NCBI GenBank assembly: GCA_932521025.1 | Contig: OW051471.1 | Span: forward strand, 6,200,001-6,264,000 | Origin: Oscheius onirici | Taxonomy: Eukaryota > Nematoda > Chromadorea > Rhabditida > Rhabditidae | Reading direction: 5' to 3' | DNA: 64,000 bases | Part shown: piece by piece, positions 50,201 through 61,513 of the stretch | Position numbering within the stretch: position 1 is the first letter of the stretch | Layout of the letters: each line of letters opens with the position of its first letter | The notes under the pieces: model-generated | Database searches by the model: none | What the model was told of the DNA's origin: nothing | The model's input: the letters and a program-made list of their open reading frames with translations, nothing else | Position numbers and translations under genes: made by a program

Positions 50201-51104
50201 CAGGGTGGCCAGTAATTACGGTAACACGGTAACAAGCTCCAACTAAGCAAGAAAAACGTGATATGGCAATTTGCGATATATAGAAATGTTTATCACAAAA
50301 TTCTGCACAAGGAACACGTTTACGTCTCAAAATGGCCGCCATCTGCGTCGACACAGGCTCGAAGAGGCCCGAGGACGAAGTTGACCGCGGCGTGTAGATA
50401 GACGCAGTCCACCTCGTCGAGCAGTGCTCTCTTCAGGGAATCCACATTTGGATGGGGTTTTTTGGATGCTTTCGATTCCAGAAGGGGTCAGACAGAGAAA
50501 TCCATCGGATTGAGACCAGGGGAAGAAGGGGGCCACTCTTGGAATGAGATGAAAGACTAGAGAGACTGTTGAGAGTCACGTTTGGACAATTATCGCTCTG
50601 TGAGCTGGAGCTCCGTCTTGTTGAAGCGTCCATTGGCGATTACCGAAGTGCTTTTGAGCGCAGGAAAGTAATTCATGCTTTAAAATACCCGAAAAGTAAG
50701 CGCTGTTCACCTTTACTCAGTGTGGATCGTATCGAAGCTTAGCGCGTACCTTCTTGATATTAGCTCTGGTGACAGCTGTTGCAGGTATTCCTCGCCCAAA
50801 ACGATCGGTATTTGTTCCCAGCTCATTGATACGCCGAATAGAAGTAGGTATGAGCTTTCTTGATACTTTAGGACGCCTAGCAATCTCACACGCCTGAAGG
50901 AGTTCGCGATGTAACTGGATGATAGATCCTCGATATGCTGATGTCTTCGTAATTTTAAAAATGTAACATGCTAGGCCTTAATTTTATACAAAAATATGTG
51001 AAAAACTAAATACATCAAAGAAAATGTAGAAATGCTTTGAGAAAAACTCAAAAAATGCAAAAATTGCGCCCCACCTGCTGTTAACGTAATTTCTGACCGC
51101 CCTG
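50201..51104 (-). mobile_element. Deleted mariner-like transposon
   Basis: Terminal inverted repeats are at 50201-50226 and 51079-51104 (cagggtggccagtaattacg against cagggcggtcagaaattacg, 22 of 26 matching), each flanked by TA (50199-50200 and 51105-51106), the mariner target duplication. Read on the minus strand, the interior shows transposase fragments: an N-terminal HTH part ending TDRFGRGIPATAVTRANIKK, then after a stop and a gap the catalytic-domain pieces YFSGILKHELLSCAQKHFGN, WTLQQDGAPAHRA and, in another frame, PHPNVDSLKRALLDEVDCVY and FVLGPLRACVDADGGHFE. The element is 904 bp against about 1.3 kb for full mariners, has in-frame stops and frameshifts, and lacks the middle. It cannot encode an active transposase. 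Confidence 0.9.
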
Positions 51105-51106
51105 TA

Positions 51107-52685
51107 GAATCGTCTTCAAGCAATCGGTTTAAACAGCTTCTGCGGATCTGCCCACGACTTTCATACTTTTAGAATCTACATTCGTGTCTTGTTGCCATTT
51201 CGTTTGTAACAGAAAGATCCCTGTTGCATTCGGCAGTCTCGCAGTTTCCATAACGATGGACGATTTTTTTTAGCCATCCTACCCGTAGGGTTTCCTTTCG
51301 TCATTTGTGCTCGACATGATTCCGTTCGTCGACCACAGATCCTCAAATTGGCCCGAATATGGAACAAGACTCATTATTCGGGTCCAATTTCATCAAAACT
51401 TTTTGTCGATACCTATAAGCGAAGAAGCTGATTGTTTCTCTCGTAAATGAGCCTTCAGCCAGCTGGGGCTCTCTCTGCCTCGGTGACAACTGTCACCCTG
51501 CTTCCGTCCGAGCAAGCCACCTGGGTCCTTTGATCCCATTAGTTAGTCTATCTTTTCGATATTTGACACGCGAATTCGGAGAAGAGGTGCTGCAAAGGCT
51601 CTATACGATTAAAAAATGTTTTCGAACTACCTCTAATATGCAGATAAGCCAGACAAACAAGAATTCTGCCCAATTGTTTGGTTCAGACTTCAATCTCTTC
51701 TAGATATAGAAGAGCAATTAATTGGAAGTATCCATTACATCTGACAGCTTCTTCGTCGACTAGAAACCTTCATTAGACAGCCTTTTTTTTTCATTTGCTT
51801 CTCCTCAAATGTTCTTTGACTCCTGAATCCCAATTCCAACAAAAGTCAAACTCTAGACCCATTAGATGGGATGGTCAATTAACAGAACGTTTATCCTGGA
51901 GCAGTTCGCGGTCATTTCCTTGTTTGACTACTTTTTACAATATTCTCTTGAGACAATATATTTCGCCCTCATTTTGGTTGGTGTCAAACGACGGCTTTAG
52001 CGGCTTTGTCATCGGATCCATTACGTTTCAGTTCCTTTTTCTCTTTCAATAGGCTCATTTCCCAGTTTCTATGGTAATGATTGGTCGTGTTCTCTCTAGG
52101 TAACCCGTGAGTCCTCCCGATGACTGACATGTCCACGACGGATTGTTTCCTATCGCCCTCCAACTACCGTAGAGTAACCCGCCTCGACCTTTTCCTTCCA
52201 AAGAACTCACTGAAATAGCATAACCGTCAACATTTGAGACGATGAAAGTGTAGGCGGTCGGAAATAATCATTTAGGTATGAGTGTGTCTGAAAGATTGTG
52301 AGCCAATTTTAATTGAGCGCTGCAAAGTGAGAAAGTTCCTCGTGAAACAGCTGAGATCCCGCCCAGAAGTCGCTTCTTTATTCATCGTCTAGAGCAAGAA
52401 ATGCATGTTGCCCTCGGTCTCGTTCGCTCTTCAAGAGTAATTTGTCCTCCGCAAACCTGTTCGCCCTCTGGGAATTATTCATTTTGCCTCGGTCTTCCTT
52501 CCGTTCCTTCCAATTTTAAATAGTTCCAAACAAGGAAATTGCTCGACTTCTTGACTGCTTTTCGTCCCATTTCCCACAGTCATTCGCAATGTTCCATCAT
52601 TCGTAGCCATTTCCAAAGTAGTTCTCTGACATAGCCGAATGACCTTGTAATTCCTTCAATTTCTCTCATTAATCCTCGTTTTCAG
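51107..52685. other. Intergenic upstream of the NPF-like receptor
   Basis: About 1.6 kb with no open frame I can support. It ends in cgttttcag directly before the receptor ATG at 52686, an acceptor-like site. Confidence 0.4.
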
Positions 52686-54646
52686 ATGAGACCAAACGCG
52701 ACGGGAGAATGGACCGAGGTGAATTGTGAATGGTTCGACACAGTGAGAGCTATGCAGGTACTAGGCTTTCTCTCAGTTTTTATGCCTGATTGCCTACGAT
52801 GGTTGTCAACAATCCATTATTTTCTCCGTCATTTCCCTTTCGGATCCAGAGCATAGCAAGAGTATACTCTGATATTGCCTCTTCGACAGCCACCCATAAA
52901 GTTCGAAGTCCTCCAAATTAGAGCCATAAACCGAGTGATTCTCATTAGCAGTAGCGCGTCACACAACAGGGAATTGCCTTGTCTCCCTCGAAAAACAACA
53001 GGATTCAGGACAAGTGTAAAAAGTGGGGGGGGGGGGGGGGTGAGAAAGTGCTTGTTCGCTTGGATTGATGGATCAAAGAAGCCGCAAGGCTGTAGTGGTC
53101 TGAGAAACTAATTTCTTTCGTGTGTTTGCGGAAAATGTCCTTGAGATCTGAAGAGTCTTTTCAGAACAATTATTACTGGGTTCGTCAGTTGGAAGGCAGT
53201 CCTGTCGTCTTCCTTTATGGAATCGTTTGCACATTTGGAGCCTTGGCCAATCTGGTCGTTCTTTACGCCTTCATTCGGACAGAAAAACTCAGAAATCTTA
53301 GGAATAGGTATCTTTTTTCAACGAACTAATCTCAAAGACTTGTTCAGTTTTATTGTAAACTTGGCCTGTTCGGATCTCGTACTATGTACTGTAACAGCAC
53401 CTGGAACCCTCTACACCGTCATAAATCTATTCTGGCCATTTGGCAATATATCGTGTAAATTGGTAAGCCTTCTATTACTATATTCTAGAAATCTTCAGAT
53501 GGCTTCCGTTCAAGCGGTCAACACGTTTGTCTCTTCGCTAACATTGGCCCTTATTGCTCTCGATAGAGTTCTTCTAACTGTCTGGCCTGTTCGATGGTAC
53601 CATTTATTTGCTTGCATTATGTCAATTGTTTCAGGCGACTAGCTTCTACAGCCCCAATTTTGTGCTACGCATTTGTCTGGATCCTTTCTTTCCTCGTTGC
53701 CTTCCCATATTCTCTGGCTGTCCAGTCTCAGGTCGTAACCAGTTTCGAGCCTTGGAGCGACAAACACACTCCGGCCATGGTAAAAACCCAAGAAATCTGC
53801 TCACATTTTTTCCGAAGCGCAAACTTAAAAGTAGAAACTTTTCACGATTTAACAGCGATGAAGTAGAGTCCGATTTCAGCTGGCAGTCTGTGAGAAGCCC
53901 CTCCCGGAGATCTGCCAGGAAATTCACGATACTTGGAACAACTACATGTCCAAGACCTCGTTCACTCTGCTTGTTTTGGCCCTCCAATACATCCTTCCGT
54001 TGGCTGCTTTAGCTTTTGCCTATCTGCAGATTGGAAGCACAATCAGACGAAGGAACAAATTGTCCAGTACGGTAGATAGGACACGAAGAATGTCCATGCA
54101 GAGTAGAAACAGGTAAAATCCGACGTTGTCTCTTTCCAAGTGGATGTTTCAGAAGAGCACTGATCTTCTTATTCGCATTAGTCCTAACCTACGCTTGTTG
54201 TTGGGCCCCTGTAAATCTATATAATCTATTGAATGCGTATTCTTTCGTCGAGTATTCTCAATACAGGTATGATTCAGTTCTCAATTAAACGAGCTAGCAA
54301 ACTCATTAGCCAATGTAAAGATTTCATTTCGATAAAAAGCGGGATTAATTAAGAGTCTTTCAGGTATCTTTTCTGTCATCTGGTGGGCATCTTTTCCACT
54401 TGTCTCAATCCATTCACATACGGGTTCTTCGGCCCTGCTAGAAGACATTTCTGTTGGAAGAAGACTCAGAGAATACCGCAAGAGGTGCCTCAGGTTCTGA
54501 TCACTCCATTTAAAATCAACCATCTGTTTCAGACACGACTTCGAAGTACAAACGGAGTCCCTTTGCTATCCGAAGAAACTGAGACGCCAGTCGGACGAAA
54601 GATAGATTTCGGAAGCAATGTAGTGCATTATTCGTCGGTCACATAG
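52686..54646 (+). CDS. Neuropeptide F/Y-like GPCR
   Basis: A rhodopsin-type peptide receptor, about 410 aa. The N-terminus (MRPNATGEWTEVNCEWFDTV) has an N-glycosylation sequon and joins over a 407-nt intron to NNYYWVRQLEG. Helices follow: VVFLYGIVCTFGALANLVVL (TM1), NLACSDLVLCTVTAPGTLYT (TM2), a conserved FWPFGNISCKL loop with the disulfide Cys, VNTFVSSLTLALIALDRVLL (TM3, where DRY reads DRV) and WPVRWRLASTAPILCYAFVW (TM4). TM5 contains SFTLLVLALQYILPLAAL, TM6 LFALVLTYACCWAPVNLY and TM7 CLNPFTYGFF with the NPxxY-like motif. PFGNISCKL, LTVWPVRW and WAPVNLYNLL are typical of invertebrate NPF/NPR receptors. A 16-G tract lies in the first intron. Stop TAG 54644-54646. Confidence 0.87.
53025..53040. 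repeat. Poly-G tract, 16 G, in receptor intron 1
   Basis: An uninterrupted run of 16 guanines on the coding strand within the first intron of the NPF-like receptor, the second such tract in the window. Confidence 0.95.
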
Positions 54647-54783
54647 AGTCGGGTCTGTTCCAAACGACGGGTTTTTAGTTTCTTCGAATAAATACTTTAC
54701 TATTCTCTCTCAACAAGCCAAAATGAGCAGAAAGGCGATATTTAGCAGAGAACCCGTGATGTTGGCAAGGCGAAACAATCAAT

Positions 54784-57295
54784 CTAATGGTGCATGGCTT
54801 CTTTGTAGCTTATTTTGTCCTCTTCTACAATATCCGATTTGCTATGGACACCGCTCGTTGATTCGGAACCTTCAGGACCCAGACGACGGCGGAGAAGATT
54901 CGAATACTCTTCGTAGCGTTTGATCTGGAACAATATCTCTACCAGTCTGTAACAAACCTCTTGAGTCAGATAGCGTTCCCTGAAGAAGAACTCTTCGACA
55001 CATCGTCCTCGCGCCTTCAAAGGAGGAGCGTCTTCCTGAACTCGAGAAAGCTGGCGTCTTAACTCGTCAGCTGCCGATTCGTGTGACTAGAAGTATTTGT
55101 GTTAAAGACAAAGGCTTATTACCTTCAGCTGATGTGAAAGGGGCGCCTGACTCGCCATTTTTGGCAGACGTGCTCTCGCAAAAGTGAATTGAGACCCTGT
55201 AGGTGGAGGCATACTTTTGGATGAAAAAGCAGCCGAAGCGAAGTTCAGCATAGTGATCCATTCGTCTACCTCTTTGGCATTGCTGAAATATATACGGTCT
55301 GAAACCGGATAAATTTACCTTGTTTGGAAGAGAAATTCTCCCAAGTTGGCAGTCCTAATACGGAAAGTGTATTGCCTTTTTGTATAATCAGGCGCAGCTT
55401 CGGCAAACGAGTGGTGAAGAAGGATAGAATTGTTGAACGTGTCGAATCTATTCGTAGTTTACTCAGTTCGGTTTCCTGACTCACTTGTTGTTTTTGATGT
55501 CTCCTTCGTCTCTGCTTAGATACAGTACAAGGCCTCTCAATCTTCCGAACCACATCGACCAACCTCGGCGACCAAGAGGCGCTAAAACACTACATTTAGG
55601 GTTAAACATGTCACTCACTCTTGGCTCCATCGCTGTCATAAAGACATTTTCTCATCAACCAGCCACTTTTGTACTCGACTTGCGATTCAGGGTCGATGTC
55701 GAAGAAAATTTGTCGAGATGACAAAGATTTCATCGCTAGAGGCTTTTTCTGTGTTTCTCTGAAATCATCTTTTCCAAACAAAAGAACTGAACAAACTTGT
55801 TGTGAGAAATAGCAGAATCTTTTACGCTTGCGTAGAGAGTTTTCAAAAGGTCTCTCTTTAGTTCAACTCCCGTATGTCCAATGTTGTTCACAAACTCTCT
55901 CACAGTCATTTTCTTGCCACTATTCGGTCCATGAAGGTCCGAATTTAACAGAAGCAGAGCACAAGTCAACGTATGTACTTCGTCTAAACAAATTGATTGA
56001 AAAGAAATGTCCTTACCAACGGTGTTGAAAAGAGTTGGATTCGCCTCATGATAGCGGGCTGAAAAGAATCGAAGCAAACGTTCACGCTGTGAGGATTCAC
56101 CTCGAAGCTCAACTCTGAAAGAACCATATCGTAAATACAAGTGAAAAATACCTGGTAAGAAAGTCTCTTAGAGCTGCATCTATTCGAATTCCGCTGAAAT
56201 TGAAGAGCTCGAGATATTTGGTGGTGACAAGAGAGGCGAATTCTCCACTGCAAAAGCAACATGAGGAAGAGTACATGTGGGCGAATAAGAGACTCACACG
56301 TCGTTGAGACGACTGGAAACATCTGTTTTGGAGAATCCCTCGAGTTTGAAAAGACGGACAGCCACTCGAGTCGCCTCTTTTTCTTCTCTTGAAACAAGAC
56401 CCGAGGAGTCCGAACGGAAAGAACCGCCAAAGTCCTCTCGAGTTCCTTTGAATTTAAATAAGAAAAATGAAGAAACTTACGAGTTCCTAGCACTCTTCGT
56501 AAACTCGGACTGGCAGTCGCACTGACGGACGGAGCATAAGTCGTAGCGTTGACTGTCACCGTACTATTCTTCATTGGAGAATCAGAAGGTGACTAGAAGA
56601 GATTATTTTAAGAGAGAAGACGCGACACGCCTGATTTGACACGCGAAAAGGCGGGTGTTAATGTGAATAAACACTCACTACCACGAATGTCGTTCCGCTG
56701 GTCGTCCGTTGACTTGCTAACTGAGGATTTGAAAAGGCAGATTTGTAATAAGAGGAATGCATCGATGTCTCCATCGGAACATCATTTTTCAATTCTTCGT
56801 CATCAATAGGCTTAGGTAAAGGGTTTGACGGAGTTCCATCCTCACTCGACATTGGTCCTTCTTCTTCATTTTCCTTCTCTGTACAAGACATCTGAAAGAA
56901 GTAAAGATTGAAAAGAATACAAAGAATCTTACCTGTCTTTTGGTCATGGAATTTGGTTGACTGACTGATACGGGAAGTCGGCTTCTCATCGATCGACGGA
57001 CTGAGGGAAACTCGCTCAAAGGTGTTCGACTGGGCGCTTCTTGGATAATAGTAGAAGGAGGCAGCTGCATTGCCTAAAAAAATACTTTTTTATCCATTAG
57101 ATAGCTCACTTTAGCGTAGCTGGGTGAAATGTGTGGTGCTAAATTAAGAATTTTGTCACCGGTCATGACAAAAGCCTCACAACGAGGACTTCTTCCGGGA
57201 GCCGGAGAACTGGATGACGACTGCTGTCTGACCGGACTGTCCGGATATACCAGAGCCTCTCTGGCACCCATCGATGGCTCGGCCACAGCAGCCAT
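54784..57295 (-). CDS. EFA6/PSD-type Arf6 guanine nucleotide exchange factor
   Basis: A membrane-cortex Arf6 activator with Sec7, PH and C-terminal coiled-coil parts, about 700 aa. ATG at 57295 (MAAVAEPSMGAREALVYPDS) lies three bases after cttacttttag. The disordered N-terminus contains FVMTGDKILNLAPHISPSYA, which I suspect is the microtubule-regulating motif described for EFA-6. The Sec7 domain reads ATRVAVRLFKLEGFSKTDV, YLELFNFSGIRIDAALRDFL, VELRGESSQRERLLRFFSAR (with the catalytic Glu of GE) and VHTLTCALLLLNSDLHGPNS, the EFA6/PSD wording. The PH domain starts near FFDIDPESQVEYKSGWLMRK. The C-terminal helix has CVEEFFFRERYLTQEVCYRL and stop TAG 54784-54786. It is convergent with the NPF-like receptor, 137 bp apart. 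Confidence 0.88.
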
Positions 57296-59080
57296 ACTCT
57301 AAAAGTAAGACCTTTTTTAGTGAAAACGAATGTGAAAGTGAGAGAAACAAAGGATTCGACGCGCAACAGAACGAGCCTGAAGGTCAAGGACAGCCACCTC
57401 ATTGGCGGTTGCTGTTTATGGGAAACGAGAGCCCGTTATGTAAACCAAAACAGAGTTGTGGACGAACAAACAGAATAAAATATACTAACAGATAGATGAG
57501 ATGATGAATGAAAAACCGACGGGGCTGTATTTGTTCAGTTGGTATAGGAAAAGACAATGTTCAGAGTAGTTAGAAAAAAGGGAGAGGAAATAAGCTTTCG
57601 AGGGAAGCGTGCGGAATATTGGATTCGAACAGAGTCGATCGCGTGAGCCAGAAAGCGGCCCGCAACAGAAACTATACTCTAATTGGAAAGTATCCAAAAA
57701 GAGCGGGAAATGACCTAAACTGGTTACTCTGAGACCTTCGCGTCTGTACTCACTCTCTGTCATATATAATCGGTCCAAATCTACGATCCGACTGGGACAA
57801 CACAATGGACAGCAGGCTGGTCATATTTATGATCGAGATTTATGGATTCTAGGAAAGAACTTGTAGCGAGAAGAGCAAACAGACGAACAGGGTCATAAAT
57901 GAGCAGATGCCAAGAGAACGTTTGACAGAAGGGAAAACAACATACAATATTAATTGCAGATCTCTTCCGAGTTCGAGATACCGGACAATGTTAAAAAGTA
58001 GTTTCTTCTCTGGATTTCCTACTGATTCAGAGAGAACTGCGTGAAATATTGAGCAATTGCGGCTGTCGGTGTGGCAAAGAGCCGACAATCTGCTGCCAAG
58101 CCGCCATTTGTTACCCCGTTAGTTGACCTCAAAAATCTTCGATCTTCTTAGTGTGAAAAGGAGCTGATAACCGGCGGATGTTCGGAAGGAGATCGAATTA
58201 GAATGTAGCAGCAGAGACTGAAATCGATAGTGGGTCGGGAGACCCGAAAAGGGTAATTAGTCGAAATTGGAGGCTCTGTCTGCTAAGATCAGCGCTCGTG
58301 GGGAAAACGGAACTATCAGTTTGGTTTCAACTTGATTCGAGGCCGAGCTGCGAAATAGTAAAGTTGGCATATCGAGGGAATTGCTCTTACACATTTTCGT
58401 TTGGACATGTCACAAATGACGAATTGACGAGCATTGCAATATCATGGAAATTATAGTCAACAGTCAATCAAAAGGGCTCATGGAGAGTGTTCATGAACTT
58501 GACGGCAGCCGCGACCATAAAAAAGTGCTTGGCTATCAGCCGCCCAGAAGCCGGTTCCTAGTCCAAATATCAGTCTTTTTTTTCTCCCAGACAGAAATCT
58601 CGAATGGAAAAGTTCGGGACTCGACTAATCGAGCTTACACTCACTGTGACAAAAAGAGAAGGAGGGTCGTATTACGACGAGATGGCTGTCTGCTCACAAA
58701 GACGGGTCGATCAATGGAATATGCAAGGAGAACAACTGACCCGGTAGTCCATCTCTTCTGTCGCAGACGGGAGAGAGGAAGTGAGCATCACCTACTGGAG
58801 GAAGTGTCAACACGGCAAACAATGCTCGACAGCTGCGCAAGAGACACACAGTTCGCGAGCCAAAACAAAATGGCCGATACTTTCCCTCAAGAAGAAAAAT
58901 ATCAGTTCGTCTGAAAATGTTCAGCTTATCCTACGCACTTCCGTTCCGTCTGATTCACCCATTTTACTGATTTCGTCCAATTCTGTGACGAGGTTTCCGA
59001 TGAGTCACTGTTTGCCGTGATAAGGCTCAGACTCGAATAAAACGAGGAGGCTCGGAAGGACAGACAGAATCTCCGACAGA
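57296..59080. other. Divergent intergenic region
   Basis: About 1.8 kb between the EFA6 and galectin B starts. The longest open frame, + 58444-58914, is rich in Arg and has no recognisable pattern or splice support. No RNA gene or transposon is seen. Confidence 0.4.
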
Positions 59081-59848
59081 ATGCATATCATCGAACACCC
59101 TGTAAGTTGTTCTCCAATCTTTCGTCAATCCTTCATGTTAAGTGTGTTCCGTTCGCGACTCCCGTCTATGGGGGCATGAACCACGATGCCAAAATAGAGA
59201 TTCACGGAGAACCAGTCCACGGATGTCATGGGTACAATGCCTCTGTGAATTTTGATATAAAGATTTTAGAGGTTTCACGATTGATCTGCCTTCTGTCGAT
59301 GGAATTGCCCTTCATATGGATGTTCGAATGGGGAAACACGGGGAACATTGTATTGTTCTCAACAGCTTGAAGCATGGACATTGGGGCTGTGAAGAGAGAC
59401 ATCATCAGGTTGGAAAGATCTTCGATTGAAGCATTCTTATGTCTTCAGAGGTTCCACATGGGCTCGCATTTCCACCTCAAGATAAAAAATCATCACCATC
59501 ACTACGCCATTCATGTAAGTAATAGTAGAAGGAGAACAAAACAATCGAATTCAGTTGAATGGATGTCATCTCACAACATTTCACCATCGCGAAGACCCTC
59601 ATTGCATCAGAGAACTCGCCATCAAAGGAGATCTGAGAGTCAGCAAGATCCACTTCGAACACTTCCACCATCACAACGGAGGAGGAATCCAAGTGGGATC
59701 CATCGCTCCAGCTCCAGTTGTTGGATTCGGAGTTGCTCCAGTTGTGGTGGCTCCTCCTCCGCCGATCATGGTCGCTCCTCCCGTCATGCCATCTCCAATA
59801 GTTGTAGTCGAAGAACCCCATCACCATCATCACCATGGTTTATTTTGA
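59081..59848 (+). CDS. Galectin B with His-rich surface and poly-His tail
   Basis: A single-CRD galectin of about 200 aa in five exons with 39-40 nt introns. ATG 59081 begins MHIIEHP and then VPFATPVYGGMNHDAKIEIH. The CRD continues IALHMDVRMGKHGEHCIVLN, HGHWGCEERHHQRFHMGSHF, HLKIKNHHHHYAIHLNGCHL and TTFHHREDPHCIRELAIKGD. The sugar-binding set is mostly kept (H, R, N, W, E-E-R), but the Asn of HxNPR is Asp. Many loop positions are His. The tail is Pro/Val/Gly-rich (APAPVVGFGVAPVVVAPPPP) and closes EEPHHHHHHGLF, a native run of six His. No signal peptide; galectins leave cells by non-classical export. Stop TGA 59846-59848. Close paralog of galectin C. Confidence 0.9.
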
Positions 59849-61513
59849 TTATACTGTAACTCATTGTCTACTCAGGTCTTCTACATCACCTATTCCATCA
59901 CCATCGTCACCACTGCGACTAAAAAGACTTTTTTGAATGAACATTAAACATGTCGGATAGCAGTTTGATTAGATGACACAATGCAAAAGGCAAATAGGTT
60001 TTTCCTTTTGAGAGATTGATCGAACAACTTTGAGCCAGGAAACGCGTGAAAGATAAGAGTTTTAGATGTCTCTGGACTGATAAGTGACTGGAGAACAATG
60101 CCCGGACTGGATCAGGTGCTAGAGCGGGTTAGAGCTAGTACTGAAGGAGGGTTACTTTACAATAAACTGGGTAGAACACTTACAAGCGAAGTCGTGGAAC
60201 GCCGAACGAATAGCCTTAAAAATGTCAAAACAAGGTTCGCTACACACTTTTGGTGTTAACGTTAAAAAATCTTAACTCTACATTTTTCGCAGTGCCTCTA
60301 GGTGTCTCGTTCACAACTAATTGCTCCTGTCACCCAATGACAACAAGCCCATAAAGCTATCAATAGATCTACCCAAACTGAAGTAAAGTTCCGTAATTAT
60401 ATAATTCTCTAACTGACTAATTGTCATCTCTCTACTACTAAAGCGCAATGGTGTCTGTCGTGGACTCTGTTCATTTGTTTGTTTGTTTGTCCGGGACCTT
60501 AAATTTTGGTGTATTGTTAAGAGTCGCCGTCTTCACCCAGACGACCCGAGTTCGACTCCTCTACTCGCCAAATATTTTTGCTAAATTGTTTTGAGTAGGA
60601 AATAGAGTCAGGGTGACCGGTATGGGATTGGAACGGACCGGTTGATCTGTATAAGTTTAAAGAGAGAGAGAGAGATCGGATAGCCGGAAAAGGGATCAGA
60701 AGGGATCAGTTGACTGGGGAAGGGATCAGAAGAGGTCGGTTGACTGGGGAAGGGATCAGAAGAGGTCGGTTGACTGGGGAAGGGATCAGAAGAGGTCGGT
60801 TGACTGGGGAAGGAAGCAGAAGGGATCGGTTGACTGGGGAAGGGATCAGAAGGGATCGGTTGACTGGGGAAGGGATCAGAAGGGATCGGTTGACTGGGGA
60901 AGGGATCAGAAGGGATCAGTTGACTGGGGAAGGGATCAGAAGAGGTCGGTTGACTGGGGAAGGGATCAGAAGAGGTCGGTTGACTGGGGAAGGGATCAAC
61001 AGAGATCAGAAGAGATCAGTTGACTGGAGAAGGAAGCAGAAGGGATCGGTTGACTGGGGAAGGGATCAGAAGTTAAGAAGAAAACACAAGTAGAAAAGCC
61101 GCCGACAGGCGGCGAAGCCGGCCGGTTGGTGGTACTATATTATTGCGAAAACAAAACTTCAAACAACAACAATCAGAATTTCGTAAAGCTCTTTATTGAG
61201 AATAAAAGCTACAGACACATATTCAGACAGATAATTTGGAGCAAATTGGAAAAATGCATATTTGCGGTGTTGGAACTGAAAGTACCAATGTGATCGGAGA
61301 GTATCTATGAAAACAATTTGGTGTTCAAACCCATGCTTCGTCTCGATTATTAACTTTCTGTTTGCTTCCAATCGAAAGTCTCTTTCCCCATCTCTCCATT
61401 TCCCAACAGTCTCTTCTGGCGCCGAGCAATCTCTCTGAATCATAGCCGAGTCGTGATAAGAGCTCTTTATACGGGCAGTTTCCTTCGCCGACTGCACACG
61501 TCCTCGCCTCGCC
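59849..61513. other. Intergenic between galectins B and C
   Basis: About 1.7 kb. Contains a GTTT microsatellite (about 60476-60490), a GA run (60661-60674) and the 30-bp tandem array. A hairpin at 60527-60542 resembles a tRNA anticodon arm, but no complete tRNA fold is present. Confidence 0.5.
60691..61070 (+). repeat. 30-bp minisatellite array
   Basis: Ten consecutive 30-bp units fill 60691-60990 (consensus agggatcagaagaggtcggt then tgactgggga), followed by a 40-bp variant, one more unit and a partial copy to about 61070. Variants differ by a few bases (agaggt/agggat, ggaagc/gggatc). The plus strand stays open through the array as a ten-residue repeat (TGEGIRRGRL), but there is no start context, splice support or protein-like flanks, so I treat it as a satellite. 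Confidence 0.93.

Noticed and set aside
58444-58914. 156-codon plus-strand open frame
   Set aside because: Arg-rich random composition, no splice support and no domain pattern.
60490-60600. tRNA-like segment with a 5-bp anticodon-type hairpin and gagttcgactc
   Set aside because: The T stem does not pair beyond GAG/CTC and no acceptor or D stem can be found. At most it is a degenerate tRNA-derived repeat.
60710-61093. 127-codon open frame of decapeptide repeats
   Set aside because: It is simply the minisatellite read in frame, without start context or splice partners.
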